Of a stretch of DNA of 64,000 bases, positions 12,230-23,008 are shown one piece after another. Source of the DNA: Symbiodinium microadriaticum. Lineage: Eukaryota > Sar > Dinophyceae > Suessiales > Symbiodiniaceae. Numbering within the stretch: position 1 is the stretch's first letter; every line of letters starts with the position of its first letter. Both the position numbers and the translations under genes were made by a program. Under the pieces are notes generated by a model that worked only from the letters and a program-made list of their open reading frames with translations, did not search any database and was not told where the DNA came from. The stretch is taken from contig LSRX01000466.1 in assembly GCA_001939145.1 (NCBI GenBank), positions 220,433 through 284,432 of the forward strand. The letters run 5' to 3'.

Positions 12230-13300
12230 CGGGCCGCTTCGATGCTCAAGATGCTGACTGGGAAGCCTTCGGAATGCCCAACTACTCAAAGCTCTTGGGG
12301 AAGGCAAGCTAGGGGCTGAGCCGAGATCTCTGTGTCTGTGATTCGGCTTCAGATGGTGAGATAAAGTGCATGTGTATGGCAGGATCTTCTGCTGGGCCAG
12401 CATCACGTGCAGAACCATGGAGGCGTCGCATCCTGCCAGCAGTAGCGAGCCTGTGTACACCTCTTCTTGCAGGGGCGGAGCACTGCAGCCGGGACTTCCA
12501 CGAGTTCTGCTGCTCGGGAGCAGATCCCATTTCGGCTCTTGGCGCTCAAGTGCTCTCCGTCTCGGACGAGAGTCTCAGGCAAGCAAGGCTACGATTACGT
12601 CTGCGATACCACGGAGCCGACGCTCCATTGGAGCAAGGTGGTCGGCCCTATGTGTAGGGCCAAGGGGCCGGGGACTGTTTCCAAAAGAGAGCTCTGAAGG
12701 ACTGCGGGGTGATGTACTACCTTTCGCCAGCTGCGGGCACGGGATGGCACACCTACAAGTGCCCCAGCGATCCGGAGCTTTGCAGGGGGACTTCACCCGT
12801 GTAGCTGCGTGAGGTACCTTCTCGGACAGCCACCAGCAGATTGCCGCCCGGCAAACTCTCCCTTTCTGAGTCTGACGCTTCGCTGCCCTGTGTCCAGGCA
12901 AGCCGGGGGAGCACTGCGACGCTTGCGCCGACCCCCATGGCAAGGTCGGTTTCCCACGGAACCGCCAACCGAAGTCTGAGCACGGTGGAAGCAGGTGGTA
13001 TGCACCGTCAAGCTTCACGGCGGCGACTGCAAGGCTTTTCGGGGGGACGCGGAGAGCCTAAAGCACGAACTCGTGGCCTCTCGATCTCTTGCGCGCGCCT
13101 TTCATGCCGCAAGGAGGAGGATCTTGCAGCTGCTTCCAAAGCTGGCGGCGTGTCCGCCATGTCCGGTGCAGACCTTGAAAAACTGTGCCTCAGCCTTGCC
13201 CGTGTACGTCCAAACACCCTTTGTATACTGTATACTTGAAACTCCGTCTCTAAGCGGTGATCCCTTGCTGCTGAGGAGCAAGACCATCTCCTTCCTCTAG
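12230..13300 (+). CDS. Possible cysteine-rich multi-exon gene
   Basis: Short blocks in changing + frames are rich in cysteine and look translated. They are: about 12230-12295 (DAQDADWEAFGMPNYSKLLG); about 12474-12520 (AEHCSRDFHEFCCSG); about 12570-12657 (GYDYVCDTTEPTLHWSKVVG, then PMC); about 12700-12790 (GVMYYLSPAAGTGWHTYKCP, then SDPELC); about 12895-12965 (GEHCDACADPHGKVGFPRN); and about 12995-13040 (VCTVKLHGGDCKAFRG). Paired cysteines and aromatic residues suggest a secreted or surface protein. No family is recognised and splice sites were not fixed. It could be a decayed gene. Confidence 0.3.
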
Positions 13301-13834
13301 GGGCGAGAAAGTCGAGGCCAAGACGCAACAGCCGGCCTCGTGGAGATTGCGCAGAGCGGCACAGAGCCCCGAGCAGGGGGCGACTTTCCCCCGTGGTCTC
13401 AGACTTCTGGGCAGCGGAAAATCTGCATCCTACTGCTTCTGACCGAAGTTGAGCGACTTAAGCTTGGCCGTGGGCCTTTGCTGCGGCAGCGAAGCTGCAG
13501 GATCCTCTCGGAATGCTGGCGCTGCGGCTGTGGCTTTGCAGCGCACAGAACCTGTGAAGGCGGACTGTATAAGACTCTACAGCGACTCTACAGAGACTCT
13601 GCAGCATGCTCCGAATGTGTCATTGCGGCTCCAAGCTTTTGCCAGCTGGGAGACATGGAGGGTCATCGTCATACCGCGTTTCAACGCGTGGCACAATGAA
13701 TGGCACGCTGCACAGGAAAGTGCATGTCACACAGGCATGTGCCCACCACCGCGTTTGCCGGCGGGTCCTGCTTCCGTAGTGTTTTGTGTGCAGTGCATCC
13801 ACTTCGCGCTTTGAGCTGTGGGATCCGCTTGGAT

Positions 13835-14042
13835 GAATGTGTGCAGGCAGCCTGGCACGTCGCTGGCAGAGCCCACGTCACAGGTCAAGCCTCGAGGTCG
13901 CTATGTGGTGCAAGATGCTTTTACAACGGGCCCCGATATTTTGGGGTGGACTGAGGAAGAAGTTGAAGAAAGGATGAGGGGCCCGTGGCAGATTCGCCAT
14001 GATGGCCAGGCCCGGCTGGTTGCTCGCATTTGCACTTCTTAA
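13835..14042 (+). CDS. Terminal exon of an unrecognised gene
   Basis: A frame running to the stop at 14040-14042 reads as ordered protein: VKPRGRYVVQDAFTTGPDIL, then WTEEEVEERMRGPWQ and a basic tail ending ARICTS. It stops about 107 bases before the nitrite reductase start, the tight head-to-tail spacing seen in dinoflagellate gene runs. Upstream exons were not identified; 13340-13700 is open but featureless. Confidence 0.4.
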
Positions 14043-14149
14043 ATTTGTTGCTGAGAGATGATGGAGAGAAATCTTTCGACTGCACACTTTCTGCTCAGCC
14101 ATTTGGGTTGAAGTGAGACCAAGAACAGAGCGCCAGCAAAGCGCCAGCC

Positions 14150-17100
14150 ATGTCGCAGCCTGTCAGCTTGAAAGATGGTACGAAGGAGATCGTCGGCGAT
14201 TGGTTTATCAAGAACGTGCAAGGGGCGGTGCAGCTGAAGACAGAGGGTGACGAGGTGCGGTCTGTCCAAACCTGCTTTGGCGGCCAGCCTGCGGTTGGGA
14301 AAGTACGCAAGGATGAGTCTAACTTTGAGATGGACATGCAGATTGGTGGCTTCCCCATGATCGCCAGAATGAAGGACACCAAAGGGCAGAAGTACCTGGA
14401 GTTCTCGAACGGCGGCCTTTGGTCGAAGAACCAGCCGGCCTTCGACTCCTCCGCCACGAACGGGAAAGTCACCAACGGCCACGTTCCGAACGGCCATGGC
14501 TCCCAAAAGGACGGTGTTGTCGGCATCCCGATGAGCGAGGTGAAGAAGCACAACTCCAAGGACTCTGCTTGGGTGGTTTTGCACGGCTACATTTACGACC
14601 TCACGAAGTTCCTCGAAGATCATCCTGGAGGTCACCAGGTGATTTTGGATTGGGCGGGCAAGGATGCCACCAAGTTCTGGTCGGCCATCCACAAGAAGGA
14701 TTGGATCAAGGAATACACAAAGCCTGAGTGGTGCCTTGGGCCAGTTGGACAGGAGGCGCCCAACGAGGAGCTGAAGAAAGCCCAGGACGAGGTGAAGTTT
14801 TTGAAGGCGGAGTTGGAGCGCCTCACCGCCTTGCCAACGAAGCCCTCCGTTGGCCTGGTGGCGGCCTTGGATGCCGCGGAATCCTGCAAGCCTTCGAAGT
14901 TGAGCTCAGATGCACCAACGCATGTGGCCTCCGAATCTCCCCCCTTGCTGCAGCTCACGGGCAAGCGAGTGCTGGTGATTGGCCACGGGCCAGTCGGACA
15001 CGACTTCGTTCCTCAACCTGCAACATCTTGCAGCATCAACACATGCAGTCCGTCTAGTAACTGCAGTTGTGCTTGATCCATCCTTGTGCGTGACATGAGG
15101 TAGTGAAGCTCGTGGGCATGGTAGGCGACGGCGCGCTTGACATCACCGTGGTGGGGGAAGAGCCGCGCATGGCGTATGATCGCGTCCACCTTACCGAGTA
15201 TTTCGAGCACCGTGACGCGAGCAAGCTGTCTATGTGCGACAAGAAGTGGTTCCAGGAACACAAGGTGGGATTTATGCTTGAAGCGACAGGCATTACGAGA
15301 CATGCCACGACGTTGTAGCTATAGCTAGCCGCAAAATGGTAATGCACGGTCAGAGAGGGATCGGACTTGTCAGATTTTGTTGTGTATCTTTGTAGGTTGG
15401 AATCCGCACCAACTGCCGCGCCGAGAAGATCGACCGCGAAAGCTGTAAGGTGTCGCTGCGAGATGTGAACACAAACGCCGTCGAAGAGATGGCTTACGAT
15501 GCATGCGTCCTTTGCACCGGCAGTTATCCCTTCGTGCCACCTTTGGAGAACTTGGGTGAAAAAACGGTGGGAGTCTTCGTGTACCGCACCATTGAGGACC
15601 TGGAGGGTATGATTCTCTTCGCCAAGAAGTCTCGCAAGGCAGCAGTGATCGGTGGCGGGCTCTTGGGTCTCGAAGCAGCCAAGGCCGTGTATGACCTGAA
15701 CCAAGAGACGCACGTGCTTGAGATGGCCCCGTACCTCATGCCGGCACAGTTGGATCCCCAGGGCGGCAAGGTTTTAGGCGAGAAGATCAAGGACATGGAC
15801 ATCCGTGTTCACACGAGTTCTCGCTTGAGCAAGGTGGTGGTCGAGGACGGTGTTCTCAAAGGTGTCCGTATGACGGATGCAGAGAATGCCGAAGAATACC
15901 TCCTGGAGTTTGACATGTTGGTGGTGAGCGCCGGCATTCGCCCCCGTGATGAGTTGGCGCGATCCAGCGGCTTGTCCATCGGCCAGCGCGGAGGGGTCGT
16001 GGTGAATGACCGCATGCAAACCAGCGACCCGAAGATCTTTGCTCTCGGGGAAGTTGCTTGTCACAAGAACTTGTGCTATGGGCTCATTGCTCCTGGCTGG
16101 GACCAAGCTTCCGTCCTAGCCAAGAACTTCGAGTCTGCCACCTGGGAGAAGAAGGACAAGGATGCTGCTGATCCGCCGCTTTACGAAGGCAGTGATCTCT
16201 CCACAAAGCTGAAGCTCTTGGGCGTGGATGTGGCTTCCTTCGGAAGCTCCCTGGATTTCTGGTTCAAGAAGCAGTGCCATGAGAAAGAAGCCAAGGAGCA
16301 GGGCCTGACCTCCACGATCCAGTTGGATCCTTTCAGCGGCTTGTACCGGAAGCTGGTCTTCCAGGAAGAGACCCAGAAGCTCATGGGAGGCCTCCTGGTC
16401 GGTAATGCGGACGACTACTTCAGCTTGCTGGGACTCTCGAAGCAAGACGACTTAGGCAAGAAGGCTCCCATGGATCTCTTCTTGGGCGGGAATTCCGAGG
16501 AGAGCGTGGATGACTTGAAGGATGATGCCATCGTCTGCCTCTGCCAGAAGGTCACCAAGAAGGACATTGTCGATGCCGTCAAGGAGCAGGAGTGCACCAC
16601 GATTCCCGACATCAAGCGATGCACCACTGCAGGTGCAGGCTGCGGTGGCTGTGTACTTGCCACCGGCTTCGTGCCCAAGATCCTGAAGACCACACTGGAG
16701 GCATGTGGCAAAAAGCCCTTCACGGGGATCAGCCCGAACTTCCCCTTCACGCGTAGGGAGCTCTTCGACATCATCAAGACAAAGGAGCTGAAGACTTGGG
16801 AGGAGGTGGTAGAGACCTGTGCACGAGTTGGCAAGATTGCGGATCTCAAGAAAGGCCTTGGAGGAGATGAGGTCTGCAAGCCGGTGGTGGCTTCCATTTT
16901 GGCTTCCTTATGGCAGGAGAATCCTGTCAAGGATGGTTTGAACATGCTTCAGGATACCAACGACCGGTTCTTGGCCAACATTCAGCGCTCTGGCCAGTAC
17001 TCGGTGATCCCGCGAGTCCCCGGGGGTGAGCTGACACCCGATGAGCTTATCTTGATGGGCACCGTGGCGAAGAAGTACAACCTCTGGACCAAGGTCACCG

Positions 17101-18344
17101 GAGCGCAACGCATTGGCCTCTTTGGTGCAAACGTCTGGCAGTTGCCAGACATCTGGGAGGAGCTGTGCTACGGAAAGAGCGCCTATGCGTCTGCAGATGG
17201 CAAAGTACTCACCAAGGTTGACACTGATGGCATGGAATCCGGGCACGCCTACGGCAAGGCTCTGCGAGCAGTTAAGAGCTGCGTTGGGACTAGCTGGTGC
17301 CGTTTCGGTGTCCAAGACTCTGTGGGCATGGCCAATCGCATCGAGCAGCGCTACAAGGGCTTCCGCGCTCCGCACAAGTGGAAGATGGGTGTCTCAGGGT
17401 GCATGCGCGAATGTGCTGAGGCCCAGGGCAAGGACATCGGCCTTGTTGCTACCACCAACGGCTGGAACCTGTACATCTGCGGCAACCACGGAACCTCACC
17501 GAAGCATGCTACACTCTTCCTGACCGACATCTCGGATGATGAGGCAATCAAGTACATCGACCGCGTGATGATGTACTACACCTTCACAGCTGACCCACTG
17601 ACGCGGACCTCGAAGTGGCTGGAGAACCTGGAGGGTGGCATCGACTTCCTGAAGGAGGTCGTGGTCGACGACAAGCTGGGGATCTGTGCGGAGTTAGATG
17701 CACGGATGGAGTCGCAGGTCGGTACCTACGAGTGCGAGTGGAAGCGTGTGGTCGACACCCCGGAGCTCCGGAAGAAGTTCAGGCAGTTTGCCAATGTCGA
17801 TGATAAAAAGTATGGCGATCTCGAGTGGAGTGTCCAGCGCAAGCAGAAGAAGATTGCAGTGGAGGACTTGCCCACCGTCATTGGCCCGGCGAAGATTGGC
17901 AAAAGCGATGCAAACGCATCTTGGCACTGGGTGGACGTTGGCCCGGAGGAGGCCTTTCCGAAGAATGCCGGTTTTGCCGTGAAAATCAGCAACTCCGAGC
18001 TGGCCGTGTACAACCACGTGGCTGTTGGCAAGTGGTATGCGACTCAGAACTCTTGCCCGCACAAGCAATTGCAGGTGCTCTCTCGTGGAATGATTGGCTT
18101 TCAAGGGGACGTGCCGAAGGTGGCTTGCCCGATCCACAAGAACACCTACAACCTGGAGACTGGGAAGGGCATCAGCAATGCAGGTCTGAACCTGGCCACT
18201 TTCGACGTGAAGCTGGAGAACGGCAGGGTGCTCCTTCACCTCCCTCCCGACGATGTCTTGGACAAGGCCCTCGCCCGCCAGGACCCCAAGGGGAACTCCG
18301 ATTGCTCTTCCTCCTGCGAGTTGCCCAAGGACTTGCAGTGGTGA
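14150..18344 (+). CDS. nirBD: Cytochrome b5-NirB-NirD fusion nitrite reductase
   Basis: Exons 14150-15007, 15100-15264 and 15396-18344 join at phase 0 across two GT-AG introns, giving 1323 residues. Order: a novel N-terminal block (about 1-110); a cytochrome b5 domain (about 123-190) with haem ligands His158 (HPGG) and His181; a short coiled coil; then a NirB-type large subunit. NirB starts with the FAD/NAD(P)H fold ([13 protein letters not shown] near 272; second dinucleotide site [14 protein letters not shown]). A BFD-like [2Fe-2S] region follows near 715-760 ([15 protein letters not shown]). The sirohaem/[4Fe-4S] site is CVGTSWC (970/976) and CMREC (1010/1014). A C-terminal Rieske-type NirD domain has CPH (1228/1230) and CPIH (1252/1255). 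It would reduce nitrite to ammonium with NAD(P)H, as in fungal and bacterial NirBD rather than the plastid ferredoxin enzyme. The b5 domain fused to NirB is the unusual part. Confidence 0.93.
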
Positions 18345-19289
18345 GGGAAGGAAGGAGGGAAGAGAAGAGAGCACCCTGAATCAAACTACAGTTTTCTTAA
18401 GTTTAGGGTCTTAGAGAGGCCAGCGTCCAAGCCGCTTGCTCATGTTCCGACACGTAACCCGAAGCAACGTGACGTGTGGACTCAACTTCTTGAGAGTGCT
18501 TTGAGGCCGGGTCGAAGGGTGAAGCCCAGTGAACACACCCTCCATCCTCCAGCATCCCGCGATAGGGGTCATCCTCAGTCGATAGGGGTCATCCTCGGCG
18601 TCGCTTCGTGATTCGTCCTCTTTCATCCCGGGGCTCACTGCGGCTCGCCTCTGCACCTTTTAGGATCTGAGCGGAGCTCGATCACTCTGTTGGAATGCTT
18701 ACAGCCCAGCGCTCTAAGTACACAAGCTTCTTTGACAAAGCATGTGGTAACTAGGCCGGTTGGAGATCTGAGCGGACATCGATCTTCTGTTAGGATGCTT
18801 ACAGCTGAGCGCTCCAAGTAATTACAGCAGAATATTTGACAAAAGCATGTGGCCCACACGCAGCCGAACGCTACGGATGTCTTTGCTCAAGCATCGAGTG
18901 GATTCGTTCCTGCTTCTGCAAAAGAGGCTGCTGCTGTGATCGTGGGCTTATTGGTTGCTAGTCTAATCCGCAAAACCTGGGAGTGCCAGCAGTCTGCTGT
19001 GCCAATCCAACCCGGTGGTTGATCATTCGACCATGGCTTGTCAGGCCCGTCACACCATGAGGTTGGAGTGACCAATCTGGGATCTCTGCTGCTGAGAGTG
19101 GTTTCGACAACGGTGCGAGCCTTGGCATACCCTGCAGCTCTGGTATACTTGCAACTCCCGCGGGCGAATGTTTTGGCGTTGACCTTTGCCAGCCCTGCTG
19201 TCCTTCAGGGCGATTCTTTCTGAGCCATTTCTGCACCCAGCAAGTAGGCAGAAGAGCGCGGTAGCCCGCGGCCGAGAGTCTTGGCGAGC
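18345..19289. other. Intergenic between nitrite reductase and AMT
   Basis: About 0.95 kb with no coding signal. It holds the 101-bp tandem duplication listed separately and a shorter doubled unit at about 18560-18600 (GATAGGGGTCATCCTC twice). Any trans-splice acceptor and promoter for the transporter would lie at its 3' end. Confidence 0.6.
18664..18852. repeat. 101-bp imperfect tandem duplication upstream of AMT
   Basis: Two diverged copies start at 18664 and 18765. Shared blocks are GATCTGAGCGGA, TGCTTACAGC, AGCGCTC(T/C)AAGTA and TTTGACAAA(A)GCATGTGG. Confidence 0.85.
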
Positions 19290-21544
19290 ATGAAGCTTTG
19301 CTTCGCGGCGGCTCTTGCTGCCGCCTTGACGGCGACGGCGATGTCCCAGGAGTCTCCCGCTGAGCTTCTTCGTGAGCTGCAGGCGCAGCGGGCGTTGTTG
19401 GAGGAGCAGCGAAAGGAGCTGAAGCAGATGGCCGAAACTCAGGAGAGTTTTGCTGGTGCCATGGATTCGGCTTGGCTGGTCCTCTGTGGGGCGCTGGTCA
19501 TGTTTATGCATGCAGGATTTGCAATGTTGGAGACCGGGTGCTGCCGTGCAAAGAATGCCTCGAACGTCCTGATGAAGAATCTCGTGAACGTCACTTGGCG
19601 TTCTTCTGGGTAGGACTTTAAGTTTTGGGGGTCTCTATATGAACCAGAATTAGTAGGCTAAACATTGAACGTTCAGGAGGGGGGGTTACTGTGTCGGCGC
19701 AAAGCTAAATCAGAGAAGTCAGCCAAGGTCAGTGTCGGCACGCTGGGTTGGTGGATCTTTGGATGGGCGTTTGCCTACGGCTCCCAAGCAGGTGGTTTCA
19801 TTGGCACAGACGGCTTCTTTGGCCTGGGTTTTTACAACAAGGATGCAGCCGGCAACATCGTGCCGGTGGATGAATGTGAGGACGGCAACTGCCAGTCCAC
19901 GATGTTGAGCTGGTTCTTCCAGTGGGCCTTCTGCACTGCCGGCAACATCCTCAGTTGAAACACGTCCTTGCATCGTGTCTCTGTATTCTTCGCGCGTGCA
20001 AGCTCAATTTTCTTGCATCATTCACCTTTGCTTTTGCACACAGGCGCCACCATCGTGAGCGGATGCGTGGCTGAGCGCGTGAAGAGCCCCACCTATGCTG
20101 TCTTCGCGTTCTGCATGACCAGTTTCATTTACCCCATCATCGTGGCCTGGACCTGGGGCGGCGGCTGGCTCGCCAGCATCTTCGGTGTGGGATATATGGA
20201 CTTCGCAGGACCAGATTTGCTTGATGTCCCCTTTCCCCTATGCCCGTTTCTTCCCACGTGCGTGCAGCCAGCAGGCTGTGGATAAGCCGACACTGTACTT
20301 GGAAGGAAGGCGCTTGGGTGTTGAAGTTAGAGGCCAACTTTATGATAGACATGCGATAGATGGACCTCACAGGATCAGGCGTCGTTCACTTCACCGGAGG
20401 CGTTTGTGGCCTTGCTGGCACGACCATCCTCGGCCCGCGAAAGGGGCGCTTCGAGAATCCCGAGGAGTTCGAGTACCACAATGTCCCACTGCGACCTGCC
20501 GGAACTTACTGTTCGCAGTCGAAATAATGATACAAAGTACCCACATGTAACTATAGGAATGGCAGTGTGCAGACTGACCTGAAGCTAGTTACTGAGATTC
20601 GACATGCTGTCACAAGAATGGCATCCAAGGGTCGTGCTCGGAACCTTCGCGCTTTGGTTCGGCTGGTACGGCTTCAACCCAGGCTCCACCCTCTCGATGC
20701 ATGATAAGGAGATGGGTGCCCTCGCGGCACAGGTGGCCATGATTTTAATTAAAAACAAGTTCCTTGTGGAAGCTCACTGTTTTTAATTAAAAACAGTGAG
20801 CTTCCACAAGGAACTTGTCGTCCTTGTTTTTAATTAAAAACANNNNNNNNNNNNNNNNNNNNNNNNNNNNNNNNNNNNNNNNNNNNNNNNNNNNNNNNNN
20901 NNNNNNNNNNNNNNNNNNNNNNNNNNNNNNNNNNNNNNNNNNNNNNNNNNNNNNNNNTGCTAAAGTTCGTGATCGTGCGCAAGTACGATGTCGGCGCTCT
21001 CTGCAATGGCATTCTTGCCGGCTTGGTGTCCATCACTGCGGGCTGCGGAAACATGGAGTGCGGCAGCGCTGTGCTCACCGGCTTCATTGGGGCATTTTTT
21101 TACATGGCAGCATCCATGCTTCTTGTGAGACTGAAGATCGACGACCCCGTGGATGCCAGCCCGGTGCACGGAGCCTGCGGCATTTGGGGGCTTCTCGCGG
21201 CTGGTCTCTTCGATTGGGGGAGGGGCTTCGACCACTACCACGGCTGGAGCGGTTTCGGCTGCATGACCGGTGACGATGGTGAGTGCCTCAAGAATGTTGG
21301 CGGCACCGCTGTTGGAGCGCAGATTGTGATGATTCTGGCCATCATCGCGTGGGCTGGGACGCTGTCCACGCTTTCCTTCCTGGCCCTGAAGTATTCGGGG
21401 CTTCTTCGCATTGACGAGCATATTGAGAAGGTCGGCTACGACATGCACAAGCACTCCCCTTCCAAGGCCTACGCCTTCAATGCCTACGGCGGCTATGTCA
21501 AAGAATCATCAAGCGAGGCTTCGGGTTCAGAGGGTTCAGAGTGA
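19290..21544 (+). CDS. AMT: AMT-type ammonium transporter, six or more exons, interrupted by a gap
   Basis: Exons 19290-19589, 19728-19941, 20044-20208, 20373-20490, 20630-about 20736 and (after the gap) 20958-21544. Donors in order are GT, GC, GA, GC. The product begins with a signal-peptide-like segment ([15 protein letters not shown]) and a short coiled coil before the first membrane helix. AMT landmarks are all present: [96 protein letters not shown] and [13 protein letters not shown]. It moves ammonium across a membrane. Lying next to a nitrite reductase whose product is ammonium, it forms a nitrogen-assimilation pair. About one membrane helix is missing into the gap at 20843-20957. The C-terminus is serine- and glutamate-rich. 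Confidence 0.92.
20735..20842. repeat. Perfect inverted repeat built on TTTTTAATTAAAAA
   Basis: After the AMT codons for QVAM comes a palindrome. One arm (about 20755-20780) and its exact reverse complement (about 20795-20820) meet at TTTTTAATTAAAAA, and the same AT core appears three times (about 20743, 20781, 20828). The array runs into the N gap. The ATGA just before it supplies a possible GA donor, so this may be intron sequence; a fold-back assembly artefact is the alternative. Confidence 0.85.
20843..20957. other. Assembly gap (115 N)
   Basis: A run of N inside the AMT gene, directly after the inverted repeat. The true length is unknown. The AMT segment between QVAM and [12 protein letters not shown] is missing here. 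Confidence 0.99.
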
Positions 21545-23008
21545 GTGCCTCCAGCCCACGTGGAAGACCGGCGTTTTCGCAGACTCCCGATGCTTTTCAT
21601 CGATGCTCGGTGAGTCAGTGACATGGGCTCACGGCCCTAGGGTGCACGCAGGTGGCAACATTTTCCAGACCAGATCTGTCCACAGCAGCCCTCCCACTGC
21701 AAACGCCATGGGCAGGGGGACAGCTCGTGATTTTGGCATTGCAAGAGTCATTTTGGACGATGGCCCGTGAGGGCCTGACTCCTCGCTTGGCATGCAAGGC
21801 GCCGGTCTTGCTTGCCTTTTACTGTAGCATCGCGGACCGCTTGTTTCTGCAACGCAGTTGGCGACAAGTGCCGCGAGCAAGTTTGGGTTTGAATGACGTG
21901 AGAGGTGTGTGAGAGAGCCTCAAGCGCATTCATGGTCAGTCGGCTCTCTTGATGCCGAGCCGTGAATCACAGCCGTATCTTGGAAAGATGTGCACGCAGG
22001 CCAATTCGAAAAAAAGGCCTTGCGCGTAAGAGTGCTTCGAAGCTGGGCTTTTGGGTGGGTCGCGGCTGAGCTTGACCCAAGCGAGGTGGAGGCTGTGGAA
22101 ATGTGCATTGCCGCATGGCAAGGCTTGCTTTGGCTCCTGGTCCGGAACTCAACGAAGATCTGGTCTTGGAGAAGTCTAGTATGGACTGTATAGTGTAAAT
22201 CTCGTGGGCGTGGGCTGAACAGCCAATGGCCCGCATCTCCGAGTTTGTTGCCTCACTCGGACTCGAAGGACCGTCGCACAGCGTGAGAGCACAGAGGTCG
22301 GGTCACAGCGTCCGCGCATGCGGAGGCCTTGGAGTGGCAGTCGGCGAAGTCGGCGAAAGCAGGTTTCGTGAGTTCCGTCACGGATCTCCAAGACGCCGAT
22401 CTCTGCGGCAACTGTGCCGTCGTCGAGCTTCGAAAGTCTTATGCTCTACGGTTCCCGAGTTCCCGATCCTTTCAACATCTGTTGGCCTTGCACGTTCGGC
22501 ATGCTTTGTCACGGCCCAAACAGGACGAAAGATTGAAAAGAACAAGGATTGTTTACATGGATGAATCTGCACGTAATGGTTCCAAGTTCCAAGTTTCGTT
22601 TTCGTATGGACACGGTGTCACATTTATAAAATTTATAACATGTGGGCCCTTGGTGCAGCTTTGAGCCATCGGCCTGTTTTTTTTCCGGGCTTCCTGCAGG
22701 TCGAAGTCTGCTCTTCCGTCTCCGGGCGATGTGACATGGGGCCGGATACTAAGTGAATGGCTGCACTCAGTGAGCTATCACTAAATGCCGAAGAGGGTTG
22801 CATAGGGCAGAGGGTGTTACATTGGCTTCTTTCAGTGGGAGCTCACTGATTTAACTAGAAGCAGGGCAAGTTAGCATTGAGGTTTCAGGGGTTTGAAGGT
22901 ACTGTCGTGGGCTGGTCAGCCGAGAGCGGGAGTCCAGGAAGATGCGTCAGGTGGCCATTGCGGCTCCAGCTTTGAGGGCGAATTAGCGGGAGATCACAGC
23001 CCAGCGCT
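21545..23008. other. No supported gene (1.46 kb)
   Basis: Open frames near 22226-22664 lack any motif or coherent composition. Treated as intergenic. Confidence 0.5.

Noticed and set aside
14150..18344. Bacterial contamination as the source of nirBD
   Set aside because: The gene contains two phase-0 introns with the same AG|G acceptors as its neighbours and a eukaryote-type b5 fusion.
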